A stretch of DNA of 64,000 bases, taken from assembly GCF_041435195.1 (NCBI RefSeq), contig NZ_CP108106.1:4622501-4686500 (forward strand), written 5' to 3'. Made by a program: the position numbers and the translations under genes. Positions 11,110 through 19,179 of this stretch are shown one piece after another (position 1 is the stretch's first letter; the number at the start of each line of letters is the position of its first letter). The notes under the pieces were generated by a model. It saw nothing but the letters and a program-made list of their open reading frames with translations. It did not search any database and had not been told where the DNA came from. The DNA comes from Streptomyces sp. NBC_00224. GTDB lineage: Bacteria; Actinomycetota; Actinomycetes; Streptomycetales; Streptomycetaceae.

Positions 11110-11324
11110 GCGCCGACACCCCCGGGCGCGACCTCCCAGGTGGGCTCACCCGGAGAAGCCAGGACCCGCGTCACCGGCTTGTGCTCCCAGGTGGGCTCTC
11201 CCGGAGCCGCTACGGTTCCGTGGGACGGCTTGCTCTCCCACGTGGGTTCCCCACTCGCGGCGAGAGCGCAAAGAGCAGCCGTGACAACGGCTATAGCGCT
11301 GAGTGCTCGAACCATCCTGCTCAT
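11106..11324 (-). CDS. Secreted peptide with three 17-residue GEPTWE repeats
   Basis: The 72-residue product has a signal peptide (basic start, hydrophobic core about 8-22, likely cut after ALAA). Three copies of GEPTWE follow at residues 25, 42 and 59, an exact 17-residue period; the first two continue as GEPTWE-x-K-P. No cysteine follows the signal and no lipobox is visible. GGAG lies seven bases before the ATG; a longer start (MIIKRWRSA...) is possible. It could be a secreted signal, a precursor processed at each repeat, or a cell-surface peptide; I know no family for it. The ATGA overlap links it to the Rieske-like gene, and a LuxR regulator is divergent. Confidence 0.65.
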   Translation of the reverse strand: MSRMVRALSAIAVVTAALCALAASGEPTWESKPSHGTVAAPGEPTWEHKPVTRVLASPGEPTWEVAPGGVGA

Positions 11325-11456
11325 GGCCGATCTCCACCTCTTTATGATCATTCCCTCCCCCCGCGCATAAGACGATGGCTCACTCTGAGCGCTTCCACCA
11401 GCGAGGCCAGGCATCATGTTCCTGTAATTCAGGAGTATGAGGGGGGTGTAATCCGG

Positions 11457-12434
11457 TTGTATCAGGGGCACTTCGGACATAGTCATGGCCCTACAGACCT
11501 GTGCGAGATGGGCAAGACCCTCTACGGCACCGCGTTGCGTACCGGCGGAATAACTCGCACGGAAGCCCAGGCCGCTCCCTGTCTCATCGATCTCGCGCTG
11601 CTGCGGCCCGATGCGGAGGACGCGGAGCAGCTGCGGCCGGTCCCTCCCTCCGTCGTCCTGAACCAGCTCGTGCAGCCGCTCGAACGCGAGATCCAGGAGC
11701 GCAGGAAGCTGTCGATGTCGCTGGCCAGCACCTTCGAGCCATTCATGGCCATCACCAGCGAAGACGCGGCAAGCACCCATGCGATCACGGTCCTTGAGGG
11801 ACTCGAACTCATCAACGCGACGCTGGACCGCGTCATCGACGAGTGCACCAAGGAGCTGCTCACCATCCAGCCCGGCAGCGGGCGCAGACCCGAGACCCTG
11901 GAGTCGGGCCTGCGCCGGGTCCAGCCGCTGCTCGACCGGGGCGTCGACATGCGCACCCTCTATCAGCACACCTCCCGCCACCACTCCGCGACGATCGGAT
12001 ATGTGGAGCGCATCGCGCCGTACGGCCTTGAGGTCCGCACGCTGGAAGAGATCATCGACCGGCTGATCATCGTGGACCGCCGGGTCGCCTTCATCCCCGC
12101 GCGCAGCGACCGCCGGGTCGCGCTCGAACTGCGGCACGAGGGCCTGGTGCAGTATCTGGTCGGCGTCTTCGACCAGTTCTGGCTGCACGCGGTGCCGTGG
12201 GAGGAGGAAGTCCCGTACGCCCAGAAGGCGGAGGGCATCACGGGCGTCCAGCGCTCCATCGCCAAGCTCCTGGTGGAGGGGCACGTGGACGACTCGATCG
12301 CACGCCGGCTCGGTATGAACGTACGTACCTGCCGCGCGCACATCGCCAAGCTGAACGCCGCTCTCGGCAGCGGCAGCCGCGCCCAGCTCGGCTATCTCAT
12401 CGCCCAGTCCGGAATCCTGGAGCAGGACAGTTGA
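11457..12434 (+). CDS. LuxR-type helix-turn-helix regulator (TrmB-like N-terminus)
   Basis: The product is 325 residues from the TTG chosen here. The N-terminal part (ALRTGGITRTEAQAAPCL, LLRPDAEDAEQLRPVPPSVVLNQLVQPLEREI) matches the large family of streptomycete regulators with a TrmB-like region. The C-terminal 60 residues are a LuxR-type helix-turn-helix (DDSIARRLGMNVRTCRAHIAKL). The start is uncertain: TTG at 11457 follows a G-run, ATG at 11508 has no clear ribosome site. It is divergent from the secreted repeat peptide, so peptide and regulator probably form one control unit; a peptide-to-regulator link is inference. The next gene overlaps its stop. Confidence 0.8.
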   Translation: MYQGHFGHSHGPTDLCEMGKTLYGTALRTGGITRTEAQAAPCLIDLALLRPDAEDAEQLRPVPPSVVLNQLVQPLEREIQERRKLSMSLASTFEPFMAITSEDAASTHAITVLEGLELINATLDRVIDECTKELLTIQPGSGRRPETLESGLRRVQPLLDRGVDMRTLYQHTSRHHSATIGYVERIAPYGLEVRTLEEIIDRLIIVDRRVAFIPARSDRRVALELRHEGLVQYLVGVFDQFWLHAVPWEEEVPYAQKAEGITGVQRSIAKLLVEGHVDDSIARRLGMNVRTCRAHIAKLNAALGSGSRAQLGYLIAQSGILEQDS

Positions 12435-12928
12435 ACGCGTTGCCCGACGTCGCACCGGAGGAGCCTGTCGTCGAGTTCGACGCCGACGCGGGCACCGTCA
12501 CGGTCTCCGGTGAGGGCCTTCCCGCCGTCGCGCTGCGCCGCACCGGCGGGAAGGCGAACGACCACACGCCCGTCGGCACCCGCGACGCCGGTCTGCTCAC
12601 GCTGGCCGTGGACGGCGAGCCGGCCCGTATCTCGATCGCCAAGGGGCGCCTGACCCGGCGCTCCTACCGGGTGGACGTCCGCTGCGGCACGGCGAAGTAC
12701 CGGCTGGCGCCCGACTCCATCGCGGGCAGCCGGCTCGTGCGGGACGGGCGGCGGCTCGGCACCCTGATGTGCGACGGGGACGGACGCGTGGAGGCGGACT
12801 GGCACGACGGTGCGAAGGTGCTGCCGCTCGATGTGTCGATGGGGTACGCGCTGGCCGCCGGGTTCGGCACGGGGGCGCAGCCGATGTGGATGACGGCGAC
12901 GGAGATCGTGGCGGACCTGCTGAACTGA
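12431..12928 (+). CDS. Unknown 165-residue protein coupled to the LuxR-type regulator
   Basis: The TTG start overlaps the regulator's TGA (TTGA), with GGAG eight bases before it, so both are probably made from one message. The sequence alternates short beta-strand-like segments (VVEFDADAGTVTVSGEGL, RISIAKGRLTRRSYRVDV, TAKYRLAPDS, RLGTLMCDGDGRVEADWHDG). This resembles all-beta tubby-like/LURP folds, but I could not fix a family. It has no signal peptide. It belongs to the peptide/regulator locus. Confidence 0.65.
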   Translation: MNALPDVAPEEPVVEFDADAGTVTVSGEGLPAVALRRTGGKANDHTPVGTRDAGLLTLAVDGEPARISIAKGRLTRRSYRVDVRCGTAKYRLAPDSIAGSRLVRDGRRLGTLMCDGDGRVEADWHDGAKVLPLDVSMGYALAAGFGTGAQPMWMTATEIVADLLN

Positions 12929-12965
12929 GCGGTTCGGTGGGCGGTGACTTTGGCTGCGGCTCGGT

Positions 12966-13080
12966 GGGGGCTGGTCGCGCAGTTCCCCGCGCCCCTAGGA
13001 GGTTGGGCCCGCCGGGGTTGCCACGGGGATCGCCCCGCAGGGGCGCACTTAGGGGCGCGGGGAACTGCGCGACCAGCCAC
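12966..13080. repeat. Palindromic intergenic repeat, locus A
   Basis: One arm with core CTGGTCGCGCAGTTCC runs 12966-12996, and the inverted arm runs 13051-13078, with a 55-base GC-rich loop. Member of a family found at eight loci in the window. It lies between convergent genes. Confidence 0.85.
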
Positions 13081-13109
13081 AGACGGTCCGCAGACAAACC
13101 CCGGGCCCC

Positions 13110-13625
13110 CTACACGTGCGGGTGGCTGCCCGGTGGCTCGTCGTCGTCCGCGGCTCGGCCCCGCTGGCGCCCGCGCGGGCGGTGCGGCATCAGGTCCTTG
13201 CCGCGCGCCTCGCCGGTGCCGACGATCGGCAGGGGGTGCGCGGGGCGGCCGTCGGGGGACTGGGGGAACTGCAACAGCCGCCCGGGCGCGGGTGTTTGAC
13301 CGGCCTCGGGATGCCCGGCCGCGTCCCGCCCGCCGTCGCCACCGGGGTACGCGTCCCCCTCCGGTGGGCGCCCCGTCCGCTGCGTACCGTCGCCGCCCCA
13401 GTCACCGGCGGGCTCGGCCGCGGCCGCCCGGCGGCTGACGCGGGCGTGCTCCTCCCAGCCCTCCCGGAACCAGCGGAGCTGCTCGTGCTGGAGCTCCTCG
13501 TCGGTGAGGACACGTATGCCGTCGAGGCCGGCGCGCCGGACCTTCTCGCCCAGCTCGATCAGCAGGCCGCCCAACAGCTGGGCCAGCCCGTCCTGTTCGG
13601 CCCCTGATCCGTCGTCGTCCGCCAT
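13110..13625 (-). CDS. Hypothetical protein, low-complexity C-terminal half
   Basis: The 171-residue product has a helical N-terminal part (QDGLAQLLGGLLIELGEKV, TDEELQHEQLRWFREGWEEH) and a Gly/Pro/Arg/Asp-rich tail after about residue 65. I do not recognise a family. It lies 13 bases downstream of the XRE-type gene on the same strand, so the pair is probably one transcript. Confidence 0.55.
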   Translation of the reverse strand: MADDDGSGAEQDGLAQLLGGLLIELGEKVRRAGLDGIRVLTDEELQHEQLRWFREGWEEHARVSRRAAAAEPAGDWGGDGTQRTGRPPEGDAYPGGDGGRDAAGHPEAGQTPAPGRLLQFPQSPDGRPAHPLPIVGTGEARGKDLMPHRPRGRQRGRAADDDEPPGSHPHV

Positions 13626-13638
13626 CCCCGCCCCCCCT

Positions 13639-14130
13639 TCACACCCCCGGGCTGCCGGCCCCCTCGCCGCTCTCCGGCAGGAACGCCTTCGTCACGCGTA
13701 CGAAGAGCTCCCGCAGTTCGGGAGGCACCCCCATGCGGCGGGCGGCCTCCTCGGGGCTGAGCTGAGGGCCATCCACGTCCTGCCCGCCCCGGGTCACGGC
13801 AATCGGCAGATCGTCCTCGGAGAGCCGCCCGGACCGGATGAGCATGTCCCGCAGCGGTACGCCGAGCACGGCCGCCAGTCTGCGCATGGTCTCCAGGTCC
13901 GGCATGCTCTGGCGCTGCAACAGCCTGCTCACGGCGGCCCGGTGGACCCCGGCGTCGTCCGCGAGCTTCGACTTGCCGCCGCCGCGCGGGCTGTCGATGT
14001 CGTAGTGACGCAGCCGCATCAGGCGCTCGATCCAGGTGGCGAACTCTTCGAGCCCGGCCGCGTGGCTCCGGCCGCCGTCGCCGCGGTAGCCCTGCTCGTT
14101 GCGGGCGCCGGCCCGTGCGCTCGAACCCAT
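13639..14130 (-). CDS. XRE-family helix-turn-helix protein
   Basis: The 163-residue product has a helix-turn-helix of Cro/CI type around residues 50-100: SKLADDAGVHRAAVSRLLQR, then MPDLETMRRLAAVLGVPLRD. C-terminal to it is a 'SPEEAARRMGVPPELRELF' helix that reads like a second small helical domain. The ATG at 14130 follows GGGAGAG. The WhiB-like gene starts divergently 172 bases away, so it could control that unit. Confidence 0.8.
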   Translation of the reverse strand: MGSSARAGARNEQGYRGDGGRSHAAGLEEFATWIERLMRLRHYDIDSPRGGGKSKLADDAGVHRAAVSRLLQRQSMPDLETMRRLAAVLGVPLRDMLIRSGRLSEDDLPIAVTRGGQDVDGPQLSPEEAARRMGVPPELRELFVRVTKAFLPESGEGAGSPGV

Positions 14131-14302
14131 GTGGTCGCTCTCCCTCGTCGCGGGGAACAGCGTACTCCTGGCGCACTCGCGCGACAGTAGGTGCGCGCTC
14201 GCACGCAGAGTTCGCTTGCGTACGCGCACGCACCGTGTCACCCTGATCACGCGTTCGCAATTTGCCGAACTCGTGTTCCCATACGTGGGGAGGGGTTTGC
14301 AC

Positions 14303-14611
14303 GTGCCCGCACACATGACCGCTCCAAAGACGCCCTTGACCTCGGACTTATCCCGATCGGCGGACGACCTCGACTGGCGCAGGGCCGCCGCCTGCGCAAA
14401 CCTCCCGCAACGCTCCGTATTCGCCCGCGTTCCCTCCGAAGCCGAACCGGTATTGCGAGCATGCAACCAGTGCCCCATCCGTCGGGAGTGCGAGGTGGTC
14501 GTCGACCCCGCGCACACCTTCTTCGACGGGGTGAGCGGCGGACGGCTCTGGCGCAACGGCCGCGAGGTCAAACGGACCACGGCACACGCCTCCCGGCAGG
14601 CGGGGCGATGA
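14303..14611 (+). CDS. WhiB-like (Wbl) iron-sulfur protein
   Basis: The 102-residue product has the four cysteines of the Wbl family: ACANLPQ, then ACNQCPIRREC (C-x2-C-x5-C), which coordinate a [4Fe-4S] cluster, followed by DGVSGGRLWRNGREVKR, the glycine turn and basic tail that resemble the usual G-V-W-G-G segment. Wbl proteins bind sigma factor region 4. The GTG at 14303 follows GGGGAGGGG eight bases away and is preferred to the ATG twelve bases downstream. Its stop overlaps the next gene by ATGA. Confidence 0.82.
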   Translation: MPAHMTAPKTPLTSDLSRSADDLDWRRAAACANLPQRSVFARVPSEAEPVLRACNQCPIRRECEVVVDPAHTFFDGVSGGRLWRNGREVKRTTAHASRQAGR

Positions 14612-15171
14612 GGACCGAGGGCACGGGCACGGTGAACCCCACGAGCGCGGACGCCGGTGCGGTGTGGCTGGAGTCGCTGGCCCGCCGGTTCCCCGACCTC
14701 CTCGCGGAACTGGCCCCGTCCCCCACGGGCCTGCGCGAACGGCCCGGCGGCGGGGCCGCGCGCTCCACCACCGCCCCGATCCGGCTGCACATCTCCGACG
14801 CCGTACGGGACATCACCGACGGCGTGGTCGAACTGGAGGAGGCGGTACGGGAGCGGCTCGGCCTGCGCCCGGCGGCCCCGGCCCCGGTGGTGGCCCGGCT
14901 GCGCCGCATCGCCGGACTCCTGGACCGCGTAAGGGAGTTGCCCGACCTCGCCGAGCACCTGACGGAGGAGACCCGGCGCATGGCCCGGCGCTGCGCCCGC
15001 GAACTCGGGGACCCGGAGCAGATGATCCGGCTCGACGGGCGCTGCCCCGCGTGCGACTCGGTGTCGCTGCGCATCTTCCCGGAGCGCGGCGCCGTGCTCT
15101 GCGTGAACCCCGTCTGCCGCCATGTGGTGGAGACGGCCCCAGGGGATTCGGCCCCGGGGGAGGCTTCGTGA
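14608..15171 (+). CDS. Zinc-ribbon-containing hypothetical protein
   Basis: The 187-residue product is largely helical (VRDITDGVVELEEAVRERL, VARLRRIAGLLDRVREL). It ends with a zinc-ribbon pattern, CPACD...CVNPVCRHVV (C-x2-C, then C-x4-C-x-H). It overlaps the WhiB-like gene by ATGA and the next gene by GTGA, so the three are one operon. The function is unknown; triads of this kind are frequent in actinobacterial prophages and islands. Confidence 0.6.
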   Translation: MRTEGTGTVNPTSADAGAVWLESLARRFPDLLAELAPSPTGLRERPGGGAARSTTAPIRLHISDAVRDITDGVVELEEAVRERLGLRPAAPAPVVARLRRIAGLLDRVRELPDLAEHLTEETRRMARRCARELGDPEQMIRLDGRCPACDSVSLRIFPERGAVLCVNPVCRHVVETAPGDSAPGEAS

Positions 15172-15353
15172 GCACGTGTCTGGTCTCCGGCGACCTCGCC
15201 GCCGCCGAAGTCGCCGTCTCGCCCTCGACGATTCGCAAGTGGGTCCAGCTGGGACATCTCAGATCCGCGGGCCGCCAGGGGCGCAGGCTGCTCTACCGGC
15301 TTGAGGACGTTTTCGCGGCGGAGCGTTCCGTACATCGCGAAGAGATCGAATAA
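15168..15353 (+). CDS. MerR/excisionase-like small HTH protein
   Basis: The 61-residue protein is almost entirely one winged-helix motif: AAAEVAVSPSTIRKWVQLGH, then QGRRLLYRLEDVFAAER, like an excisionase or MerR N-terminal domain that reads a DNA half site. The GTG start overlaps the previous stop (GTGA). As the last gene of the WhiB-like triad it could autoregulate the operon. It is close to the minimum size for this fold. Confidence 0.7.
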   Translation: MSTCLVSGDLAAAEVAVSPSTIRKWVQLGHLRSAGRQGRRLLYRLEDVFAAERSVHREEIE

Positions 15354-15374
15354 AGATCCTTTCCATAATCCCCC

Positions 15375-15408
15375 ATGGCCTCACCCGTCCCAGGGTGGGG
15401 CCATTTTC
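15375..15408 (+). terminator. Terminator of the WhiB-like operon
   Basis: ATGGCCTCACCC pairs with GGGTGGGGCCAT (one bulge), followed by TTTT. The remaining gap to 15721 shows no reading frame or clear promoter. Confidence 0.7.
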
Positions 15409-15720
15409 CGTGCGGGCGCACCGGCCCCAAATGCCCCCGGAGAAAGTCTGGTTGCACAATCGGCGGCCATGGATCACACTTGATGCAGCGGCAGAGCTGC
15501 GCCCGTATACCGGGCGACGGGTCTGCCGCTTCGCGTTGGCGCCTCGTGTTGGCACTTCCTGCCGCGAAGATCACATTCCGCCAATCCAACGGCGGAACGC
15601 CGCAGTTGCACGCCCTGGCGCATTAACCACCCGTACACCCCGCACACCGTCGACGCACCTCGCCCGCATGGCTACCTTTTGCGCTCTCATTCGAGCAATT
15701 CACGCCAAAGGGAGCCCGAA

Positions 15721-16281
15721 ATGGCGAGGACGGCGAGAAAGACGCGAACGGACAGCGCAGAGGCCCGAATTCACGCATGGCTGGTCGGGCACAGCCTTAC
15801 CTTCCTGCGCCTCAGCATGGGCGCGGTAATGCTCGGTTTCGGCATTCTCAAATACTTCCCGGATCTGAGTCCGGCCCAAGGGCTCGTCGTCGCCACGCTG
15901 CACCGGCTGACGGCGGGCCTGGTGCCGGGCGTGGTGTCCGGGAGAGCGGCGATGGACTGCGTCGCCACGCTGGAGTGCTCCATCGGGCTGCTGCTTCTCA
16001 CCGGGCGGTGGATGCGCCCGACGGTCGCCCTTCTCCTGGTCCACCTCGTCGGCATCCTCAGCCCGGTGCTCCTGCTGCCCGGGCGGGTGTTCGGCGGGCC
16101 GCACCACATGCCCACCCTCGAAGGCCAGTACGTCCTCAAGGACGTGATCCTGCTCGCCGCCGGGCTCGTCATCGCCACCACGGTCCGCGGCAGTGCTCTG
16201 ACCGTCCGCCAGCAAGCGCTGGACGACAGCCCGGCCGGCGTCACCCACAGCACGCCGGAGGGCATCCCGAAAGGAAACTAA
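15721..16281 (+). CDS. DoxX/YkgB-like membrane protein
   Basis: The 186-residue protein has about four membrane helices: FLRLSMGAVMLGFGILKYF, CVATLECSIGLLLLTGRW, VALLLVHLVGILSPVLLL, and VILLAAGLVIATTV. This is the DoxX/DUF417 (YkgB) layout. Related proteins act as quinone-linked membrane subunits or in oxidative and thiol stress. Its stop is three bases before the GTG of the haloperoxidase-like gene, so they are co-transcribed. Confidence 0.75.
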   Translation: MARTARKTRTDSAEARIHAWLVGHSLTFLRLSMGAVMLGFGILKYFPDLSPAQGLVVATLHRLTAGLVPGVVSGRAAMDCVATLECSIGLLLLTGRWMRPTVALLLVHLVGILSPVLLLPGRVFGGPHHMPTLEGQYVLKDVILLAAGLVIATTVRGSALTVRQQALDDSPAGVTHSTPEGIPKGN

Positions 16282-16284
16282 CCA

Positions 16285-17715
16285 GTGGATCAGATCCTGT
16301 TCTGGAACGCGGTCGCCCTGGAGGCCGACCGCACGGCCCACACCACGGGCGCCCCCGCCGAGGCCGGCACCCGGGGCCCCTGCGGCGCCTCCCGGGCGCT
16401 GGCGATGACCCATCTCGCCATGCACGACGCCTACTTCGGCATCCACCCCGGCCACGACTGCTACCTGGGCGGCTCGCTGCCCCAGGCCCCGGTCGGCGCC
16501 TCCTCCGACGCGGCCATCGCCGCCGCCGCGCACGCCACCCTCAGCGTGCTCTACCCGACCCAGAAGGACTACTTCAACGCCCAGCACCGGGCCGCCGGGC
16601 TCCCCGCGGGCCAGGGGACCAGCGACGGCCACGCCTTCGGCCTGCGGGTCGCCGGGGTGCTCCAGTCGCTGCGCAGGAACGACCCCGGCCTCGGCGACGA
16701 CGGCTACGTCTACTCGGTCGACCGGCTGCACCACCGGCCCGACCCGGTCGACCCGGGCCAGGGCGCGTACGCCGCGTTCTACGGCGCCCGCTCCCACCTG
16801 TTCGCGGCGACCACCCGCCACCACCTGGACGCCCCGCCGCGGCCGGGCACCCCGAAGTACCGGGCGGGGCTGCGCCAGGTGCGCGCCAAGGGCATCGCGA
16901 CGCATCTGACGGGTGCGCTGCCGGAGGACCTGCGGGCAAGCCGCCGCACCCAGCAGGAGACCACCGCGGGCATGTTCTGGGCGTACGACGGGGTCGTCGG
17001 CCTGGGCACACCGCCCCGCTTCTACAACCAGATCGTCCGGAAGATCGCGGAGGCGCAGCACAACGACACCGGCAAGAACGCCCGGCTGTTCGCCCTGCTC
17101 AACACGGCCATGGCGGACGCGGGCATCCTGGCCTGGTTCGACAAGTACCACTACGACCTGTGGCGCCCGGTCGTCGGCATCCGCGAGCAGGACGCCTCCT
17201 CGGGCCCGGCCGGCACCGGCACGGCGGCCCTGGGCACGGACGCCGACCCCGAGTGGCTGCCGCTGGGCGCGCCCAACACCAACAACCCCGGCGGCAAGGT
17301 CAACCGGACGCCGAACTTCCCGTCGTACCCCTCGGGCCACGCCACCTTCGGGGCGGCCGCCTTCCAGTCGGTGCGGCACTTCTACCACCAGGGGAATTAC
17401 GGTCCTGACAATCTGGCCGCCGGTCTGGAATTCGTCTCCGACGAACTCAACGGCACCAATGCCGACCCCAATGGCATCGCCCGGACCCGGGTGGTCCGCA
17501 CCTTCCCCGGCGGCCTCTGGGAAATGATCAGGGAGAACAGCCTCAGCCGGGTATTCCTCGGCGTGCACTGGAACTACGACGGCTGGGTCCCGAACGCCTC
17601 CGGCGACATGGATCTGAGTCTGAACATCGGCGGTGTCCGGCTCGGCCTCGACATCGCCAACGACATCGCCACGCACGGCCTGCGGGCCTCGCGCGCGGCC
17701 GGTCCGGCGGCCTGA
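16285..17715 (+). CDS. Vanadium-dependent haloperoxidase-like (PAP2 superfamily) protein
   Basis: The 476-residue product shows the vanadate-binding motifs in order: KYHYDLWRPV (Lys, Arg), PSYPSGHATFGA (Ser, Gly, His), and SRVFLGVHWNYDG (Arg, catalytic His). These three define vanadium chloro/bromoperoxidases and related bacterial PAP2-type acid phosphatases. It could halogenate or oxidise a small molecule with peroxide, or be a phosphatase; sequence alone does not decide. It has no obvious signal peptide. GTG at 16285 follows AAAGGA. It is central in an operon with a DoxX-like membrane protein and a beta-propeller. Confidence 0.85.
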   Translation: MDQILFWNAVALEADRTAHTTGAPAEAGTRGPCGASRALAMTHLAMHDAYFGIHPGHDCYLGGSLPQAPVGASSDAAIAAAAHATLSVLYPTQKDYFNAQHRAAGLPAGQGTSDGHAFGLRVAGVLQSLRRNDPGLGDDGYVYSVDRLHHRPDPVDPGQGAYAAFYGARSHLFAATTRHHLDAPPRPGTPKYRAGLRQVRAKGIATHLTGALPEDLRASRRTQQETTAGMFWAYDGVVGLGTPPRFYNQIVRKIAEAQHNDTGKNARLFALLNTAMADAGILAWFDKYHYDLWRPVVGIREQDASSGPAGTGTAALGTDADPEWLPLGAPNTNNPGGKVNRTPNFPSYPSGHATFGAAAFQSVRHFYHQGNYGPDNLAAGLEFVSDELNGTNADPNGIARTRVVRTFPGGLWEMIRENSLSRVFLGVHWNYDGWVPNASGDMDLSLNIGGVRLGLDIANDIATHGLRASRAAGPAA

Positions 17716-17793
17716 CCCGCCCCGGCGATGAACTTGCTGACCCGCGGCCGCAGGCCGCATTCCAGGAAATCCGGCACGGAAAAGGAAATCACT

Positions 17794-19059
17794 GTGGAAA
17801 CAACTGTGGAGACAAACGAGACTGTTGATGCGGTGACCGAGCTCGGATCCGGACACCCCGGCGACAACCCGCCCCCGCCCCGGCGCGGCGGCTTCGTCTA
17901 TGTGATGAGCAACCAGGAGACCGGCAACTCGGTGACGGTGTTCACCCGTGACGTCTACGGCAATCTGACCCGCAAGGGCACCTACCCGACCGGCGGCCTC
18001 GGCGTCGGCCGCAGCTACGACCTGGAGGACACCTCCGACCCGCTGGTCTCGCAGGGCTCGCTGATCGCCGGCGAGGACCAGCGGTTCCTGTTCGGCGTCG
18101 ACTCCGGCAGCAACGAGGTCTCCTCCCTCGCCATCGAGGGCGAGCGGCTGCGGCTGGTCAGCCGGGTCGCCACCGGCGGCGTCCGCCCGGTCAGCCTGAC
18201 CGTGCACGGCAACCTCCTGTACGCCGTCAACGCCACCGACGGCTCGATCTCCGGCTTCCACATCGGTGACGACGGCTCGCTCACCCCGGTCGACGGCTCC
18301 CGCAAACCCCTGATCGGCGGCGCGGCGGCGGGCCCGTCGCAGATCCAGTTCACGCCCGACGGCACCCAGTTGATCGTCACCGAGCGGCAGACGAACATCA
18401 TCGACGTCTTCCCCGTCGACGCGTACGGCCGCGCGGGCGAGCCGGTGCGCAACCAGTCCAACGGCCTCGCCCCGTTCACCGCCACCTTCCACGGCGACGT
18501 GCTGATGGTGGCCGAGATCATCGGCGCCCCCGGCTTCTTCGGCTCCATGTCCACCTACCGGGTCAACCGCGACGGCACCCTCCAGGTGATCAGCGGCTCG
18601 GTGACCACCACCGAACTCACCACCTGCTGGACGGCGAACAGCACCCTGGACCCGAGCGTCATCTACGTGGCGAACGCCCAGAGCGGTTCGATCGGCGGCT
18701 TCCGCATCGACGAGCAGGGCGCGATCAGCCTCTTCCCTGCGGACGGCCACCTCGCCGTCACCCGCAACTCGCACGCGACCCAGGACATGGCCATCACCAA
18801 CGACGGCCTGTACCTGTACGTGCTGACCGCCGGGATCGACGAGAAGATCGCGGACCCGCGGCTGCCCACCTACGTCGAGGGGACGCCGTACTGCGACAAG
18901 ATGTCCATCAGCGCCTACCGGATCGAGGCCAACGCCGGTCTGACCACGCTCAAGGGCTTCGGCGTGGCCGACGACCCGCCGCGGGTCACCAGCCCCGGCG
19001 TCCTGGCGCCGAGCGCGGGCGGTCTGGCCCCCGGATCGGAGGGGATCGTCGCCTTCTGA
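17794..19059 (+). CDS. Beta-propeller (lactonase/YncE-like) protein
   Basis: The 421-residue product is made of repeated four-strand blades, for example GGFVYVMSNQETGNSVTVF, YAVNATDGSISGFHIGDDG, IQFTPDGTQLIVTERQTN, and YVANAQSGSIGGFRIDEQG. It belongs to the 6-phosphogluconolactonase-like seven-bladed propellers. Without a signal peptide it may be cytoplasmic. The GTG at 17794 follows AAAGGAA at seven bases; an in-frame ATG at 17728 has no ribosome site. It closes the haloperoxidase operon, so it may act on a peroxidase product; this is inference. Confidence 0.75.
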   Translation: METTVETNETVDAVTELGSGHPGDNPPPPRRGGFVYVMSNQETGNSVTVFTRDVYGNLTRKGTYPTGGLGVGRSYDLEDTSDPLVSQGSLIAGEDQRFLFGVDSGSNEVSSLAIEGERLRLVSRVATGGVRPVSLTVHGNLLYAVNATDGSISGFHIGDDGSLTPVDGSRKPLIGGAAAGPSQIQFTPDGTQLIVTERQTNIIDVFPVDAYGRAGEPVRNQSNGLAPFTATFHGDVLMVAEIIGAPGFFGSMSTYRVNRDGTLQVISGSVTTTELTTCWTANSTLDPSVIYVANAQSGSIGGFRIDEQGAISLFPADGHLAVTRNSHATQDMAITNDGLYLYVLTAGIDEKIADPRLPTYVEGTPYCDKMSISAYRIEANAGLTTLKGFGVADDPPRVTSPGVLAPSAGGLAPGSEGIVAF

Positions 19060-19097
19060 CCCGTACCTCCTGCTGAACACTGACTAAAGCCCGCGGT

Positions 19098-19133
19098 GGT
19101 CCACGGCCGTCCCGCGAACGCCGGCCGTGGACC
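19098..19133. terminator. Inverted repeat between convergent genes
   Basis: GGTCCACGGCC and GGCCGTGGACC flank a 14-base loop, with CTTT after the right arm. It lies between the propeller gene and the sigma factor. Two CTACGGATCC repeats lie beside it at about 19143-19172. Confidence 0.7.
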
Positions 19134-19179
19134 GCCTTTGTCCCTACGGATCCATACCTACGGATCCGTACGAAACCGC

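Noticed and set aside
11106..11324. Lasso or lanthipeptide precursor
   Set aside because: No Cys in the mature part, no leader-core pattern and no modification enzyme next to it; only the Rieske-like protein is linked.
12966..13080. Repeat loci as a CRISPR array
   Set aside because: The units are palindromes separated by genes, with no regular spacers and no cas genes.
15700..19080. Long minus-strand frame (1126 codons) across the haloperoxidase operon
   Set aside because: It is antisense to three well-supported genes and its composition is that of a shadow frame.
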